NCBI GenBank assembly: GCA_958450325.1 | Contig: OY288243.1 | Location: forward strand, 37,252,678 to 37,316,677 | Reading direction: 5' to 3' | Length of the DNA stretch: 64,000 nucleotides | From: Agrostemma githago | Lineage: Eukaryota; Streptophyta; Magnoliopsida; Caryophyllales; Caryophyllaceae | Shown: positions 23,362 through 36,930 of the stretch, piece after piece | Layout of the letters: each line of letters opens with the position of its first letter | Position numbering within the stretch: the first letter of the stretch is position 1 | The notes under the pieces: model-generated | Seen by the model: only the letters and a program-made list of their open reading frames with translations | Databases searched by the model: none | What the model was told of the DNA's origin: nothing | Program-made: the position numbers and the translations under genes

Positions 23362-23583
23362 CATCGGGTGAAGTTTCACCCGATGAGATACCACCGGGCG
23401 AAGTTTCGCCCGACGACAATTCGACCTCCCCGAAGATCTTCAGAAAACTTTCTCCACCGGGTGAAATGACAGTAAAGAGACCCCCAAATGCTAAATCTGG
23501 AAGGAAGTCCACCGGGTGAAGTTTCACCTGGCGGTATTGGTTTGTATGTGGCTGAAATTCACAGGGTGAAGTTTCACCAAATG
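23362..23583. repeat. Dyad cluster GGGTGAAGTTTCACCC in the second solo LTR
   Basis: Near-palindromic copies occur at about 23362-23385, 23394-23416, 23455-23470 (half), 23511-23533 and 23562-23583. The cluster ends about 75 bp before the TATA-like box near 23661. Confidence 0.8.
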
Positions 23584-24711
23584 AAGATTCATTGGGCAAA
23601 AGTCTCACTAATGGAGCAAAATTGGATTTGGGCTTTGGTTTAAGGATCTATTAAGCTATTACTATATATATAGCTAACCTAGTTAGATGCACATAACAAC
23701 TCTATTATCACATAGACTCCATTAGATCATTTTCATTAGCATCCATCTTCATATTAGCTTAGATAGAAAGCTAGTAGTTATTCATAGTTTTTATCAATCT
23801 TTATCTTCCTCTAGATTTATATTCAAGCTTTGTAAGGAATTTTAGTTTTATTATTGTAGTTCTTTGAAGACTATCAAGGGATTAGTGACAAATCCATTGT
23901 TCTCTTCATCAAGGCTTCATCTTATTTTATGCAATCTTCATCTTCTTTATAGTTATTTTCCTCCATTGTTGGTTATATTTCTCTTCCTCTCCCTCATCTT
24001 TAGATTAGATTTAATATTGCTCTTTCGTTATTGCACCGTTTTCATTGATTTCACTTGTATTGTTTTTAGATCGCCTTGTAGTTTCTTTTATTGATCGTAA
24101 TTTTCATCATTGTCTTGGTTGTATTTTCTCTAGTTCTCATCACTATGCATGCTTTAGTTATTTTCTCCATTGTTATTTTTTTTTGTAGTTTACTTTATGA
24201 ATTGTGAGTAGTTTTCTTGTTAGGGGGTTAAGAGAGGAGGATCTTGGGTGATATGAATTAAAGAATTGTGGTTTGGTTGCATGTTGGTTGATTTATCATG
24301 TTTGAGGTTCTTGTGTCTTTGTTGACTTAGTCTGGCCAACTAGATCGACCTTGACTCACTCCTATCAATATGGAGAAATTCGGGGTAGGAGTTACCTTGA
24401 CTTGAGACTTACCCATTTTTGCCACGAAAGCGAGATTTGGATGGGTTGGGTGAAGAAACCGAAAGGTGGCATTCGCCGTTTATCGACTTTGTGACCGGCT
24501 CATAATTCCGAGACTCATAGACGCCGATTTCCGATTCCCGACTTCCCCTAACACCTTTTCCCTAGTGATTATTCCTCGTTGTTTTTTGCATTTTAGTCTA
24601 GACTAGACCTTAAAACCCCCCTATTAGACCTCGTACACGTAGCTCTCACTCGATGAGCACGCTTTCCCTGTGGACCGACATCGATTTAGCACGATTACAT
24701 TTAATTGTTTT

Positions 24712-27700
24712 TGTAATCCCCTAGAAAATCTAACACAATACAGTGGCGGAAGCACTGTAGAATTGGGATTAAAACACACCGATATTCTATATGTTACAAA
24801 AGAACGGTCAGTCAATACAAAGGCCACTTTTTACAAAAGGGCTAAAAAGAAAATTCCTTAAAAGGGTTTATACAATCCTTCAATAAACATAAATAAGGAA
24901 GAGTAGGATCCACGCTACTCGCTAGCTCACACCCGAAACCCAGCAGCAAAAACCTGTCATGTTATAAACATAACAGCCACATCAGTGGGGAGTAACTCGA
25001 ACGTTCTCCCAGCCATATTATATCATAGGAAAAATAATAGTATTACTATATCAAAATAGTAAAATAGAAAACAATTAAAACAATATAGTAACATAAGTTT
25101 TTAGCAAAACTTAAAGCGACTGGCAACCTGCAAGTCAAAATCAATCGATAATTATAAAATCCAAAATGGCGTTATGGAAATCAATAAGTGCAACGGAATA
25201 GACTTTCACTGGGATCATACTAAACTAGCTTCGAGAACATAGTCAAAACATATCAGACTTCGGTCTCTAACTAGGCAACTCAACTATAACAGGACTGCGT
25301 TCAGCGAGGTCCTGACTTAAGTAATTTACACCCCTTCTGGACACCAACCGTAATCCAGTTCAACCCGACGGCGACTTACACGATGCAATAGCTAAGTTTA
25401 TGGTCAAAATATACACACTCCTGAACACAAACCATGCTCAGTTCAACGACCAATGCGTCTCAACATAGACACACCAACTTTATAGTTGATGGCAAAACGT
25501 ATACCCTAGACTGTATTACTCTACCCATACACTTGTCCTCATTCCATAACTCGAAAACCAAGCCATTATTGATTTTCAAATGAGATAATCATTGTAAATA
25601 ATATGGAATAAAAGAAATACACATTTTATACCAAAATGAAACTTTCTATAAATAGAAATATACTAATTGTAGAAACTTACTTAAAATGGAAATATACTTA
25701 TGGAATTACGTAGTGTTCAAATAAGTTAAATGTACCAAAATGACATTTATGGCAAATAAACTTTTTTATTAAAATCGTTGTTATCGTAACTTAATATATT
25801 TCTAAGTTCGTTATCAAAGGTATAAATCAAACGTAATAAGTGAAAATATAGTACTTTATAAATACGTAAGAAAATCAGGTTAAAACGATAAATTTTAGAA
25901 AATATACGATTTAGAAACAAAATGATAAATATAGATAAGGTATAAATAGCATAGGAGTTTTAGAAATGAAACGAGATTTATAAACCGTTCAAATTGTCTT
26001 TAGCAATTAAATTTATTAATAAACAATACGGATTTTACTAAAAATAATAAATTGTAACGATAAGAAGTTATTTAGTGAAAATAGTCATGACAAAAATGTA
26101 TTTCAAACAAAACGACTATTTTCTAATTTATTAACTTAAGTCGTAACATGAAAATTAATTTATTAAACAATTACACAAATCTCGGGTATTATATAAAATA
26201 CGATTTCGATTTAAAATAATAAATTAACAAAATATGACAGAATTATGAAATCGATATTATTAGTTACTCGTGTCACGATAATCAATAAAATATTATAACG
26301 ATCGTTAATAATACAATTTATAATACAATATCAAAAAGTTATAAAATACTTTTAAGGAACACGACTTGAAATTATATTTTAGCAAATAGTACGTAGCTAA
26401 AATGTGAAAACCAAAGATAAAATATTTACTACATACTACTACTCAACACACGATATAATATCGAGTAACGTCCTAAAGTTACCTTGAGTCCAAGTCCGAG
26501 TCGATAACTTCAATGCAGTTGCCCGTCCAAATAGTCCAAGTTCCAAACCTTCAACGGTAACACGTCCTTAAGCTCCAAGTTGGAATCGATAAACTTCTTC
26601 AAGCAGGCTTGAGTACGAAAATCGAGTTGACAAACTATAAGAATGTGACAAGGTTGGATTCAGAGTAACATGATAAACCCAAATAACAAGGAGGGAAGTA
26701 AAAAAAAATACAAATGGGTCGGAATAAAACGATATTCAAACTCAGGACAGGGTAAGAACAAAGGAATAAGTATTTGACACCAAACGGAATGGGAATTGAT
26801 GTGGCAAACCGACACAAGAGGACGGGAGAGAATCGTGTCGATAAATACAATAACAGGGTAACAGGGCAGCAACCGAAACATGACAGCAGGCAACAGCAAG
26901 TGTCACCAAACAGAGGCAACAAGACATTGAAACCGAGAACACAAAACGAGCCCCAAGAGTAAGAAGACTTGACAACAGCAGGTGCAACGAGACGACAAGA
27001 AGAACGAAGAACAGAAAGGCAATAGTGCCATCAAAACACCAGCCCGCAAGACAACCACACCAATATCAAATCGGAAGAAAAAGATAGATGGAGAAGACTG
27101 GATAGACCGAAAAGCAACAGAGAACAATCACAGCAAGTAACAGCAAATTAAAACAGACTGAAATACTCCGTAAGAAGAGAAGAAGGAAACGGAATAGGAG
27201 GCAGCAGCAATAGAATGACAACGACGACAACAACAGCACACGCAGCAGACTTAAGGAGGAAAAAGGATAAGAGAACGAAACAAAAGGAATGATACGGAGT
27301 ACAGGGGAGCGATCGATCGTCAACAACCAGTGCAAACAACAATAAATACGCAACAACTGCAGCATCAACCGCAACCGACAACAACTGCACAGGACAGCAA
27401 TAGCGAACTAAGGAAAAGGGGACTACCTGTCGAAATCAGACGGAACCTGCAGTGCAATCAAAGGAAGAAAAAGGGGCAGGGGCGCGGGTTGAAGGCCGGA
27501 GCAGTAAAGGGCTTGCCGGAGATGAGCAGAGAAGGCAGTGAAGAAGATATGGTGGTGCGAGATATGAGTGCTGATTGCTGATGCGTGAAATGAAGATCGA
27601 TGGTGGTAGTTATGATGGAGTTTGATGAAGATGGCAAAATAGAGAGGCAGATAAAGGGTAATCGGCTGACACACCCAAGCAGGACAAATGGAATTTGTCA

Positions 27701-28238
27701 ACTAGGTTAAGAACGACGTTAGATGTTAACGGGTCAAAAGTCGGCCCACACAAGATCAGATTTAAACCGGGTTGAAAATAATGGGTATAATTATTCGAGA
27801 CAAGCTCAAGGTTAGAGAAATGAATAATTAAATCGATGAAATAAAAAGTATCTCGAGATTAAAATAAGTTATCGGGAAGAATAATAAACAGTTTTCGACC
27901 AACAAGGCCTAAATTGATTACTCGAGGGAAAATAATAAACGTTTGACGAGGCTTTATAAAACAATGAGCTTCGAGTTTAAAATAAAATTCAAGTTTACAT
28001 GAGAATGAACTTAGAAGTTAAAACCGTCAAAACAAGAACTCAAATAGGGATAAAATGAATGAGTAGGACGAAATGAAAGTAAAATGACTTTTCGAGGCAA
28101 ATAAGATTTTAGGATTCGCTTGACACATAAAATCGTTTTATAATAATTTTAAGAATTACGAGTTAAATCGTAAAAATTAAAATACGAACATAATTTTAAT
28201 TTAATTTAATTTAATTTATAAAAAACAGGGGTGTTACA
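24712..28238 (-). repeat. 3' LTR of the LARD-like element (3527 bp)
   Basis: On the plus strand it reads TGTAATCCCC at the left and GTGTTACA at the right. It aligns end to end with 31118-34650. Small Cys/Leu-rich ORFs occur on the minus strand in both LTR copies and are not considered genes. Confidence 0.92.
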
Positions 28239-28250
28239 ATCTTCCCCACT
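28239..28250 (-). other. Polypurine tract of the LARD-like element
   Basis: On the minus strand AGTGGGGAAGAT directly precedes the 3' LTR start TGTAACACCCC. Confidence 0.75.
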
Positions 28251-31103
28251 AAATAGAAGTTTCGTCCTCGAAACTAACAAAAACATAATAATAGAATGGA
28301 AAACAAGGTTATATCACTTGAACAAATGAGAATGCTTAACTCGCATCACAATCTCATTTTTTTTTAGAAATTTTACAACTTCAAATGTGATATGAAATTG
28401 AAATCGAAGACAGAATTTATTTCAAGAAGAGTTGGCTAAATTCCCAAAGTTTAAAATCATTTAAATTAATAAAATTCCAAGTTAAAAATTATTTTAAAAA
28501 ATAATGATGATAAATAATATTTGTAAACGAACTCGAGGGGAAAGAGTACCCAAATATTTTCAAAGCGATAGTAAAACGTTTTCGATTAAGAAATTCGACA
28601 ATATTTTGTTTTAAGACCAAATCAAATTTTGTAGTTAGTAAATAAAAATCGAACCACTCCTCAAATATTTTCAATAACAGATTTAAAGTCTAACGACAAT
28701 AAAACAAAAATTTAGACATACGACGTTTTTTTGAAAATGTTAAACTGTTTTACATAGTGATCATATAGAAATCAAAATATTAGCGATTATGAAAGTTTTC
28801 GTAAAATTCAAACGCTTGAAAATTGAAATTTGAAACAATTTCAAAATACTTTAAAATAAATTTTTAAGACATTCTGAAACAGGACTAAACATATGTTATC
28901 AACCAAAAACAAAAACAAAAAAAACGAAGTTTAAAGTTTTGAAGTTTATAACTCAAAATGTTAAAATTTCATGAAAATCAAAATTTGTAGATTAGTCAAA
29001 CTTTTCATAACACAAGTTTGAGGAAAATAATAAATAGATAAATAGAGTCTAAGTCAACGACAAATCGAAACAAAAGTTTTCAAACCCGATAAAGAAGTCG
29101 AAAGGGATTGGTTGAAGAAGAAGAAGCGGGATTCAAGAAAAGCTAAGGGGACGAACGAAATTGAGAGTCAAATGGAGCTCTCAAGGATTTACAGAATAGG
29201 TTAACCATCTCGAGATTCCCGGTACGACTCCAACAACATGGGTTACTAATTTCCATTAACTACGTTAAGTCCAAAATTAGGCGCTAGGTGGTACTATTTA
29301 GTCACAATCTCCAAAAATGTCTTACGTAATTATCCAATCGTTCAAGAGACACGATACTAATCCACAAATGCTTTAGAATCAAATCCATAATTAAGATTCC
29401 AACGGTTAACAAAACACACTCAAACTCTCAATCGATAAGGTTCTTATTAAATCCAAAGCTCATAAAGTTTGAACTCGAAGTATACTCCAAATTCCTCGAG
29501 TAAGGGACACTAGACAAGGTCCACCAATTTAACAAGGCTCGGGTACGAAATCCTCAAAAATGATCACCAACATGTTTATAATACCACAAGTATAGAAGTT
29601 GGGAAAGGTACAATAAATCCTCAAACACGCTCAAACCTATAGGTAAAGGCGCAAACATTCATATCTTCAAACACGTCATTGGGCTAAGGTTTCTGAAAAT
29701 TCCATAAATTTCACATCGTATCAGCGAAACCACCAAAACATTTATTAACTCCACGAAGCCACAATCTCGTAGGTCTAAGGGTTTTGAACTAAAAATCCAT
29801 CAATATGATTCGCATTAAGTATTCCTCAAAACAACGTGATCAATCCAACCTTTAATTGTGCAACATGTTTCTCTTCTTCAAGGTTAACCACAATTTCCAA
29901 GTTAGATCACTCAACTTCCAAGGTTCATAGATTACAACCTTAAACAACGATCGACGATCTAATCCTCAAGAAATATGAGAAATCTATGTCCAATAAAATT
30001 TCTAACGACATTAATGAAAACCTTCAATGGTACCACAACATTTAGGCTAACACTTTAAACAATACTCTATGATCCCAAATATTCACGATGCATCCATCCA
30101 ATAAGCATTAGGTAAGAAACCCAAAGTAATATTATCAGTTAAACTTAGTTCGGTTCTAAGTTAGGTACTAGGTATCCATCAAATATGACATACTCTTAAT
30201 ACTCCAAAATATATTCAACTCTAAGTACTCCAAAACAATCAAAGTAACCTATAACCCGAGGTTCAGTGTCTAAAGTATCATCCTAATTCTATCAAGCAAC
30301 AATTTGCCATTCAAATCAATCCTTAAGAACTTCTTACTTGCTAAAAAGGTAGGGCAGACTCATAATCCTAAAACCAGGTAACAAGGGTTTATTAAACCTC
30401 AAACATCTATAACTCGGGGTTCACTAAGACAGAATCCGGTCTAACCAAAGAATCTCAAGAGGAAGATGGTAGAATAGGAGAACTGAACAAGGATTCACCA
30501 AGCGAATGAAGATGAGAAAATAAAAGAGAAGAATAAGAAGAGGTAAAGGAAGGAAGAAAATAATTGATGATCCTATATTACTAAGTTCTTGAACCAGAGG
30601 AGAATCTTCGAACCTCAAAGGTTCCCCAAAGGAAAACGTGGGATATCTTCATCATCTCGTAGGGATACGAGCACACTAGAAATGGGTCTCTCCATCCGAA
30701 TCCAGAGTGATTTCACATCTGTGTCTGTTGCACCGTCACGGAACTGGGATCTACTCTTGATCATCTGGCCAGTGGCTTAAGCAAACAAAACCGGAGCTTG
30801 AAAAGTCACCATCGACATCTTTCTTGGAGCACTGAGTTGTCCACTCGAGTCAGTAGGCGTTGAGAGTTCAAAGCAGGTCTCGTCCCGATCTGGAGCAGCA
30901 TCCTATCAACATCTTGTTCATTCATCTTCTTCTCGATAAAGGAAACAAATATTCAATGCTAGTCATTGAGTTACAAGAACATATAAACCTAACAGTTAAG
31001 TCCTTATTTTGTTTCTACCCATCTCTCACTAATATTCCTTTAATGTTCAAATCATTTACGAGTATTTTTCCTAGAATCAGGTGTAAGCGTCGGGAGCGAC
31101 AAT
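28251..31103 (-). other. Internal region of the LARD-like element, non-coding
   Basis: About 2.85 kb between polypurine tract and primer site have no ORF above about 65 codons and no gag or pol motif that I can recognise on either strand. It contains only AT-rich unique-looking sequence. Confidence 0.7.
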
Positions 31104-31115
31104 GCCCTGATACCA
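31104..31115 (-). other. Primer binding site of the LARD-like element
   Basis: On the minus strand TGGTATCAGGGC lies two bases inside the LTR end. It matches the usual initiator-Met tRNA site with one change. Confidence 0.8.
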
Positions 31116-31117
31116 GC

Positions 31118-34100
31118 TGTAACCCCCTAGAAAATCTAACGCAATACAGTGGCGGAAACACTGTAGAATTGGGATTAAAACACACCGATGTTCTATATGT
31201 TACAAATGAACGGTCAGTCAATACAAAGGCCACTTTTTACATAAGGGCTAAAAAGAAAATTCCTTAAAAGGGTTTATACAATCCTTCAATAAACATAAAT
31301 AAGGAAGAGTAGGATCCACGCTACTCGCTAGCTCACACCCAAAACCCAGCAGCAAAAACCTGTCAAGTTATAAACATAACAGCCACATCAGTGAGGAGTA
31401 ACTCGGACGTTCTCCCAGCCATATTATATCATAGGAAAAATAATAGTATTACTATATCAAAATAGTAAAATAGAAAACAATTAAAACAATATAGTAACAT
31501 AAGTTTTTAGCAAAACTTAAAGCGACTGCCAACCTGCAAGTCAAAATCAATCGATAATTATAAAATCCAAAATGGCGTTATGGAGATCAATAAGTGCAAC
31601 GGAATAGACTTTCACTGGGATCATACTAAACTAGCTTCGAGAACTTAGTCAAAACAAATCAGACTTCGGTCTCTAACTAGGCAACTCAACAATAACAGAA
31701 CTGCGTTCAGCGAGGTCCCGGCTTAAGTAATGTACACCCCTCCTGGACACCAACCGTAATCCAGTTCAACCCGACGACGACTTACACGATGCGATATCTA
31801 AGTTTAAGGTCAAAATATACACACTCCTGAACACAAACCATGCTCAGTTCAACGACCAATGCGTCTCAACATAGACACACCAGCTTTATAGTTGATGGCA
31901 AAACGTATACCCTAGACTGTATTACTTTACCCATACACTTGTCCTCATTCCATAACTCCAAAGCCAAGTCATTATCGATTTTCAAATGAGATAATCATTG
32001 TAAATAATATGGAATAAAAGAAATACACATTTTATACCAAAATGAAACTTTCTATAAATAGAAATATACTAATTGTAGAAACTTACTTAAAATGGAAATA
32101 TACTTATGGAATTACGTAAAGTGTTCAAATAAGTTAAATGTACCAAAATGACATTTATGGCAAATAAACTTTTTTATTAAGATCGTTGTTATCGTAACTT
32201 AATATATTTCTAAGTTTGTTATCAAAGGTATAAATCAAAAGTAATAAGTGAAAATATAGTACTTTATAAATACGTAAGAAAATCAGGTTAAAACGATAAA
32301 TTTTAGAAAATATACGATTTAGAAACAAAATGATAAATATAGATAAGGTATAAATAGCATAGGAGTTTTAGAAATGAAACGAGATTTATAAACCGTTCAA
32401 ATTGTCTTTAGCAATTAAATTTATTAATAAACAATACGGATTTTACTAAAAATAATAAATTGTAACGATAAGAAGTTATTTAGTGAAAATAGTCTTGACA
32501 AAAATGTATTTCAATCAAAACGACTATTTTCTAATTTATTAACTTAAGTCGTAACATGAAAAATAATTTATTAAACAAGTACACAAATCTCGGGTATTAT
32601 ATAAAATACGATTTCGATTTAAAATAATAAATTAACAAAATATGACAGAATTATGAAATCGATATTATTAGTTACTAGTGTCACGATAATCAACAAAATA
32701 TTATAACGATCGTTAATAATACAATTTATAATACAATATCAAAAAGTTATAAAATACTTATAAGGAACACGACTTGAAATTATATTTTAGCAAATAGTAC
32801 GTAGCTAAAATTAGAAAACCAAAGATAAAATATTTACTACATACTACTACTCAACACACGATATAATATCGAGTAACGTCCTAAAGTTACCTTGAGTCCA
32901 AGTCCGAGTCGATAACTTCAATGCAGTTGCCCGTCCAAATAGTCCAAGTTCCAAACCTTCAACGGTAACACGTCCTTAAGCTCCAAGTTGGAATCGATAA
33001 ACTTCTTCAAGCAGGCTTGAGTACGAAAATCGAGTTGACAAACTATAAGAATGAGACAAGGTTGGATTCGGAGTAACATGATAAACCCAAATAACAAGGA
33101 GGGAAGTAAAAACAAAAACAAATGGGTCGGAATAAAACGATATTCAAACTCAGGATAGGGGAAGAACAAAGGAATAAGTATTTGACACCAAACGGAAAGG
33201 GAATTGATGTGTCAAACCGACACAAGAGGACGGGAGAGAATCGTGTCGATAAACACAATAACAGGGTAACAGGGCAGCAACCAAAACATGACAAGAGGCA
33301 ACAACAAGTGTGACCAAACAGAGGCAACAAGACATTGAAACCGAGGCCACAAAACGAGCCCCAAGAGTAAGAAGACTTGACAACAGCAGGTGCGACAAGA
33401 CGACAAGAAGAACGAAGAACAGAAAGGCAATAGTGCCATCAAAACACCAGCCCGCAAGACAACCACACCAATATCAAATCGGAAGAAAAAGATAGATGGA
33501 GAAGACTGGATAGACCGAAAAGCAACAGAGAACAATCACAGCAAGTAACAGCAAATTAAAACAGACTGAAATACTCCGTAAGAAGAGAAGAAGGAAACGG
33601 AATAGGAGGCAGCATAATAGAATGACAACGACTACCAACGGCGACGACAACAGCACACGCAGAAGAATCAAGGAGGAAAAAGGAGAAGAGAACGAAACAA
33701 AAGGAATGATACGGAGTACAGGGGAGCGATTGATCGACAACAACCAGTGCAAACAACAATAAATACGCAACAACTGCAGCATCAACCGCAACCGACAACA
33801 ACTGCACAGGACAGCAATAGCGAACTAAGGAAAAGGGGACTACCTGTCGAAATCAGACAGAACCTGCAGTGCAATCAAAGGAAGAAAAAGGGGCAGGGGC
33901 GCGGGTTTAAGGCCGGAGCAGGAAAGGGCTTGCCGGAGATGAACAGAGAAGGGAGTGAAGAAGATATGGTGGTGCGAGATATGAGTGCTGATTGCTGATG
34001 CGTGAAATGAAGATCGATGGTGGTAGTTATGATGGAGTTTGATGAAGATGGCAAAATAGAGAGGCAGATAATGGGTAATCGGCGGACACACCCAAGCAGG

Positions 34101-34650
34101 ACAAATGGAATTTGTCAACTAGGTTAAGAACGACGTTAGATGTTAACGGGTCAAAAGTCGGCCCACACAAGATCAGATTTAAACCGGGTGGAAAATAATG
34201 GGTATAATTATTCGAGACAAGCTCAAGGTTAGAGAAATGAATAATTAAATCGATGAAATAAAAAGTATCTCGAGTTTAAAATAAGTTATCGGGAAGAATA
34301 ATAAACAGTTTTCGACCAACAAGGCCTAAATTGATTACTCGAGGGAAAATAATAAATGTTTGACGAGGCTTTATAAAACAATGAGCTTCGGGTTTAAAAT
34401 AAAATTCAAGTTTACATGAGAATGAACTTAGAAGTTAAAACCGTCAAAACAAGAACTCAAATAAGAATAAAATGAATGAGTAGGACGAAATGAAAGTAAA
34501 ATGACTTTTCGAGGCAAATAAGATTTTAGGATTCGCTTGACACATGAACTCGTTTTATAATAATTTTAAGAATTACGAGTTAAATCGTAAAAATAAAAAT
34601 ACGAACGTAATTTTAATTTAATTTAATTTATAAAAATCAGGGGTGTTACA
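31118..34650 (-). repeat. 5' LTR of the LARD-like element (3533 bp)
   Basis: It is the partner of 24712-28238, with the same ends and only scattered substitutions and small indels, suggesting a fairly recent insertion. Confidence 0.92.
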
Positions 34651-35513
34651 GTTTTTGTGTTATTTACGAGTCACAAAAATATTGTTTGATCCCCTGTCTA
34701 TTGTTAACGACCGATCCAGATTTGGGCGAGAACAGTCACATGTATTTTTTGGATGGTCACGAAGTTATATTAACAAAGTTGCAGTCGTTGTTCTGGAAAG
34801 TCATAGTTCACTGAGTACACACATGCAGTGTTTCTACGATCGTCCCACTAATCAGAGAAAGATGATTATACCAACTAATCAGAGAAAGATAATTATTTGA
34901 ACTTGAACGTGAAAAAATCAAATGACTATACCCACTAATCGGACAAATAAAAATATGATTATATGAACTTGAACAAGGAAATATCAGATGATTATACCAT
35001 TAATCAATGAAATCAAAAGTTTATAAATGATTATATTATCTAGAAAAGGTTAGAGGTTTATATAATTTTAGGGTTTAATCACTAAAATGATGATCAAAGT
35101 TTATACATGAACATACCTTGATATGATGATCGGAGTTAGTGTCGAGGTATGTTGGGTTAACAACGCTTCTGAGATGGAGCTTATTTGATGGATTTTAGTT
35201 GTTAGAGAGAGATTTGTGTAGATGATGGAGTTTAGTTGTAATGGCAGGTGATAGATGAGAGTGAAGAAATGAATTCAAAAGTAAAAGATTGGGAAGGGTA
35301 ATAGGTGGGATAAAGTAGAGGGAAGTAATGACAATGATTGATGTTTGACTGAGGGGAAGGAGTGAGGCGCGATGGGAGTTGATGTCAGTCCTCTTTTTTT
35401 TTAAAAACAAAAAAAGAAAAAAAAAAGTTCATCCGTCCATCTAAAGATGGATGGATGGAAGGATAGGATGAAGAGTAAGGGACTTCCGGGAAGTTACGAA
35501 CTTCCCTGAACCC

Positions 35514-35529
35514 TTTTCTCTCTCTCTCT

Positions 35530-35598
<69 letters not shown>
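35514..35598. repeat. CT-TA-GA microsatellite between elements A and C
   Basis: A CT run, a long TA run and a GA run form one continuous self-complementary tract joining two mobile elements. Confidence 0.9.
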
Positions 35599-35601
<3 letters not shown>

Positions 35602-35842
35602 AGGTTCAAATAAGGTAAACAATTTTTTTAAGTCTATATTAAATTAAAGTTACAGATGTCATACGATAAAGTTGTATTTGTTCAAAATTGATAAGTAACT
35701 ATAACATTCAGCATTTCTATCACTTCAAGTGATAAAGTGAAACTTTATCACTCATCTCGTGTAACTTTAAGCACTTTTTGTGTAACTTTAACACTGGAAC
35801 TTATGAACTTAAAAAAGTTGTTGACCTTATTTGATCCTACCT
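35599..35842. mobile_element. Element C: 245-bp MITE-like element
   Basis: The left end AGTAGGTTCAAATAAGG and the right end (minus strand GAGGTAGGATCAAATAAGG) form terminal inverted repeats of about 20 bp with few mismatches. Microsatellites flank both sides. It has no coding capacity and contains an internal GTGATAAAG/CTTTATCAC dyad. Confidence 0.75.
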
Positions 35843-35876
35843 CTATATATACATACATACATATGTATGTATGTAC
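35843..35876. repeat. TA and ATAC/GTAT microsatellite between elements C and D
   Basis: TATATA followed by ACATACATAC and its inverse GTATGTATGT separates two elements. Confidence 0.8.
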
Positions 35877-36873
35877 TAATTACACAAAAATACGCATTCC
35901 ACGAAATAAAATCAGAAATCACGAATTCTAAAATGTCAATTTCATGATCTGGAAGCAAATACCCGAGTTGGTCGTGAATTTACCAAAATATGCGTGAAAT
36001 TGAACACCGAATCAGAGTAACAATGATGATGATGATGATGAGACGCTGATGAAATCGGTGCAATGATGATGGATGAACGAATGTGTGAGCAAATAACTGA
36101 TTTGATCTTTAATTCGTGAGGGATAGGTTTGTGCGTGAGCGGTTTGTGCGTGAGGGATAGGTCTTTTTGTACTGTAACTAACCCCCTCCTTGTTTTTTGT
36201 CTTTCAGTGAAGTTTCTTTTGCTAGGTGCACCCTCAATGATATGCAAGATGTTTCATCCCAATACAATAACACAAGTTATTCATTACAATAATTGAGTTT
36301 CTACATTGAACTGACTACGTAAAACTGATTATATTTGAGTGTCAGCCCAATATAATAATATAAGAGTTATTCATTACAATAACGGAGTTTCTACTTTAGA
36401 ATAAATACTTAAAATCAGATAACATTATTATAAAGTTAATTATATTTGAAATTCATCTCAATACAATAACACGAGTTATAATAATTGAGTTTCTACATTG
36501 GAATAACTACGTAACATCAAATAACATTATTCTAAAATTTATTATATTTGAGTTTCATCTCAATGTATACAATAACACAAATTATTCAATACACTAACTG
36601 ACTTTCTACATTGGAATCAGTATGTATCTACATTGAAATAACTAAGTATAACTTGATAACATTATTCTCAGTAAACAATTGAGTTAACTATAAAATAACT
36701 ATGCTTCTTCATTAAAATAATCTTGTTTGTACATCGAAATAACTATAAAAATCTAAGAAAAAATTGCTTTGGGGATTTAGAGAGTTTTAATCTCATGTTT
36801 TGATCATGTGAGATCCAATGGCAATAATTAAGAGGTAAATTGTACCAAATTTAACAAATGTACCTGATCCCGC

Positions 36874-36875
<2 letters not shown>
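35877..36875. mobile_element. Element D: relative of element E
   Basis: Its right end GATCCCGCCTC matches the right end of E (GATCCTGCCTC). From about 36190 to 36875 it shares sequence with E 55672-56539, including TTCATCTCAATACAATAACA and repeated blocks of roughly 100 bp. The left end is uncertain and the copy is probably shortened. It has no gene. Confidence 0.6.

Positions 36876-36930
<55 letters not shown>
36876..36930. repeat. TA-GA microsatellite between elements D and B
   Basis: A TA run is followed by a GA run at the junction of two elements. Confidence 0.9.

Larger units (their letters stand above)
24712..34650 (-). mobile_element. Coding-less LTR element with 3.5-kb LTRs (LARD-like, gypsy ends)
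   Basis: Two near-identical LTRs (24712-28238 and 31118-34650) flank an internal region of 2.88 kb without coding capacity. GTTTT duplications flank the whole (24707-24711 and 34651-34655). Direction is given by the tRNA-iMet-type primer site TGGTATCAGGGC on the minus strand (31115-31104), next to the 31118-34650 LTR, and by a purine tract AGTGGGGAAGAT (28250-28239) at the other end. The purine tract, the upstream GAGGACGAAAC block and the LTR start TGTAACACCCC resemble Tekay-type chromoviruses, which may supply its proteins in trans. Confidence 0.88.
23061..34734 (+). mobile_element. Second solo LTR, interrupted by a LARD-like element
   Basis: It starts TGATGTGTGC at 23061 and ends GCGAGAACA at 34734. 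Flanking GTCAT (23056-23060) and GTCAC (34735-34739) look like a slightly diverged duplication. Without the element at 24712-34650 and its GTTTT duplication the LTR is about 1.73 kb. It has no coding sequence. Features are a TATA-like ACTATATATATAGC near 23661 and five dyads around GGGTGAAGTTTCACCC at 23362-23583. The family is probably Ty3/gypsy, but this is not proven. Confidence 0.7.
2069..35513 (+). mobile_element. Element A: non-coding TIR-like element split by two LTR complexes
   Basis: The left end begins GAAGGATCAAGGAAG after a GA run. The right end finishes with GAACCC before a CT/TA run. The left end matches, in inverted orientation, the right end of element B near 39650, so A and B are copies of one family. 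Without its two insertions (4690-22353 and 23061-34739) A is about 4.2 kb. It has no recognisable coding sequence and consists of duplicated blocks rich in GTCACA and GTGACT motifs. It is probably a non-autonomous DNA transposon. Its superfamily is not established. It resembles elements that sit in TA microsatellites, such as rice Micron. Confidence 0.5.

Noticed and set aside
26635..27390. Overlapping minus-strand ORFs rich in Leu, Cys and Phe, repeated at 33043-33807
   Set aside because: They lie in both LTR copies of the non-coding element, overlap in several frames, have no domain and differ between copies by frame-changing indels.
24712..34650. Segmental duplication of 3.5 kb
   Set aside because: The same reasoning applies: the copies have LTR ends, a tRNA-type primer site and GTTTT duplications.
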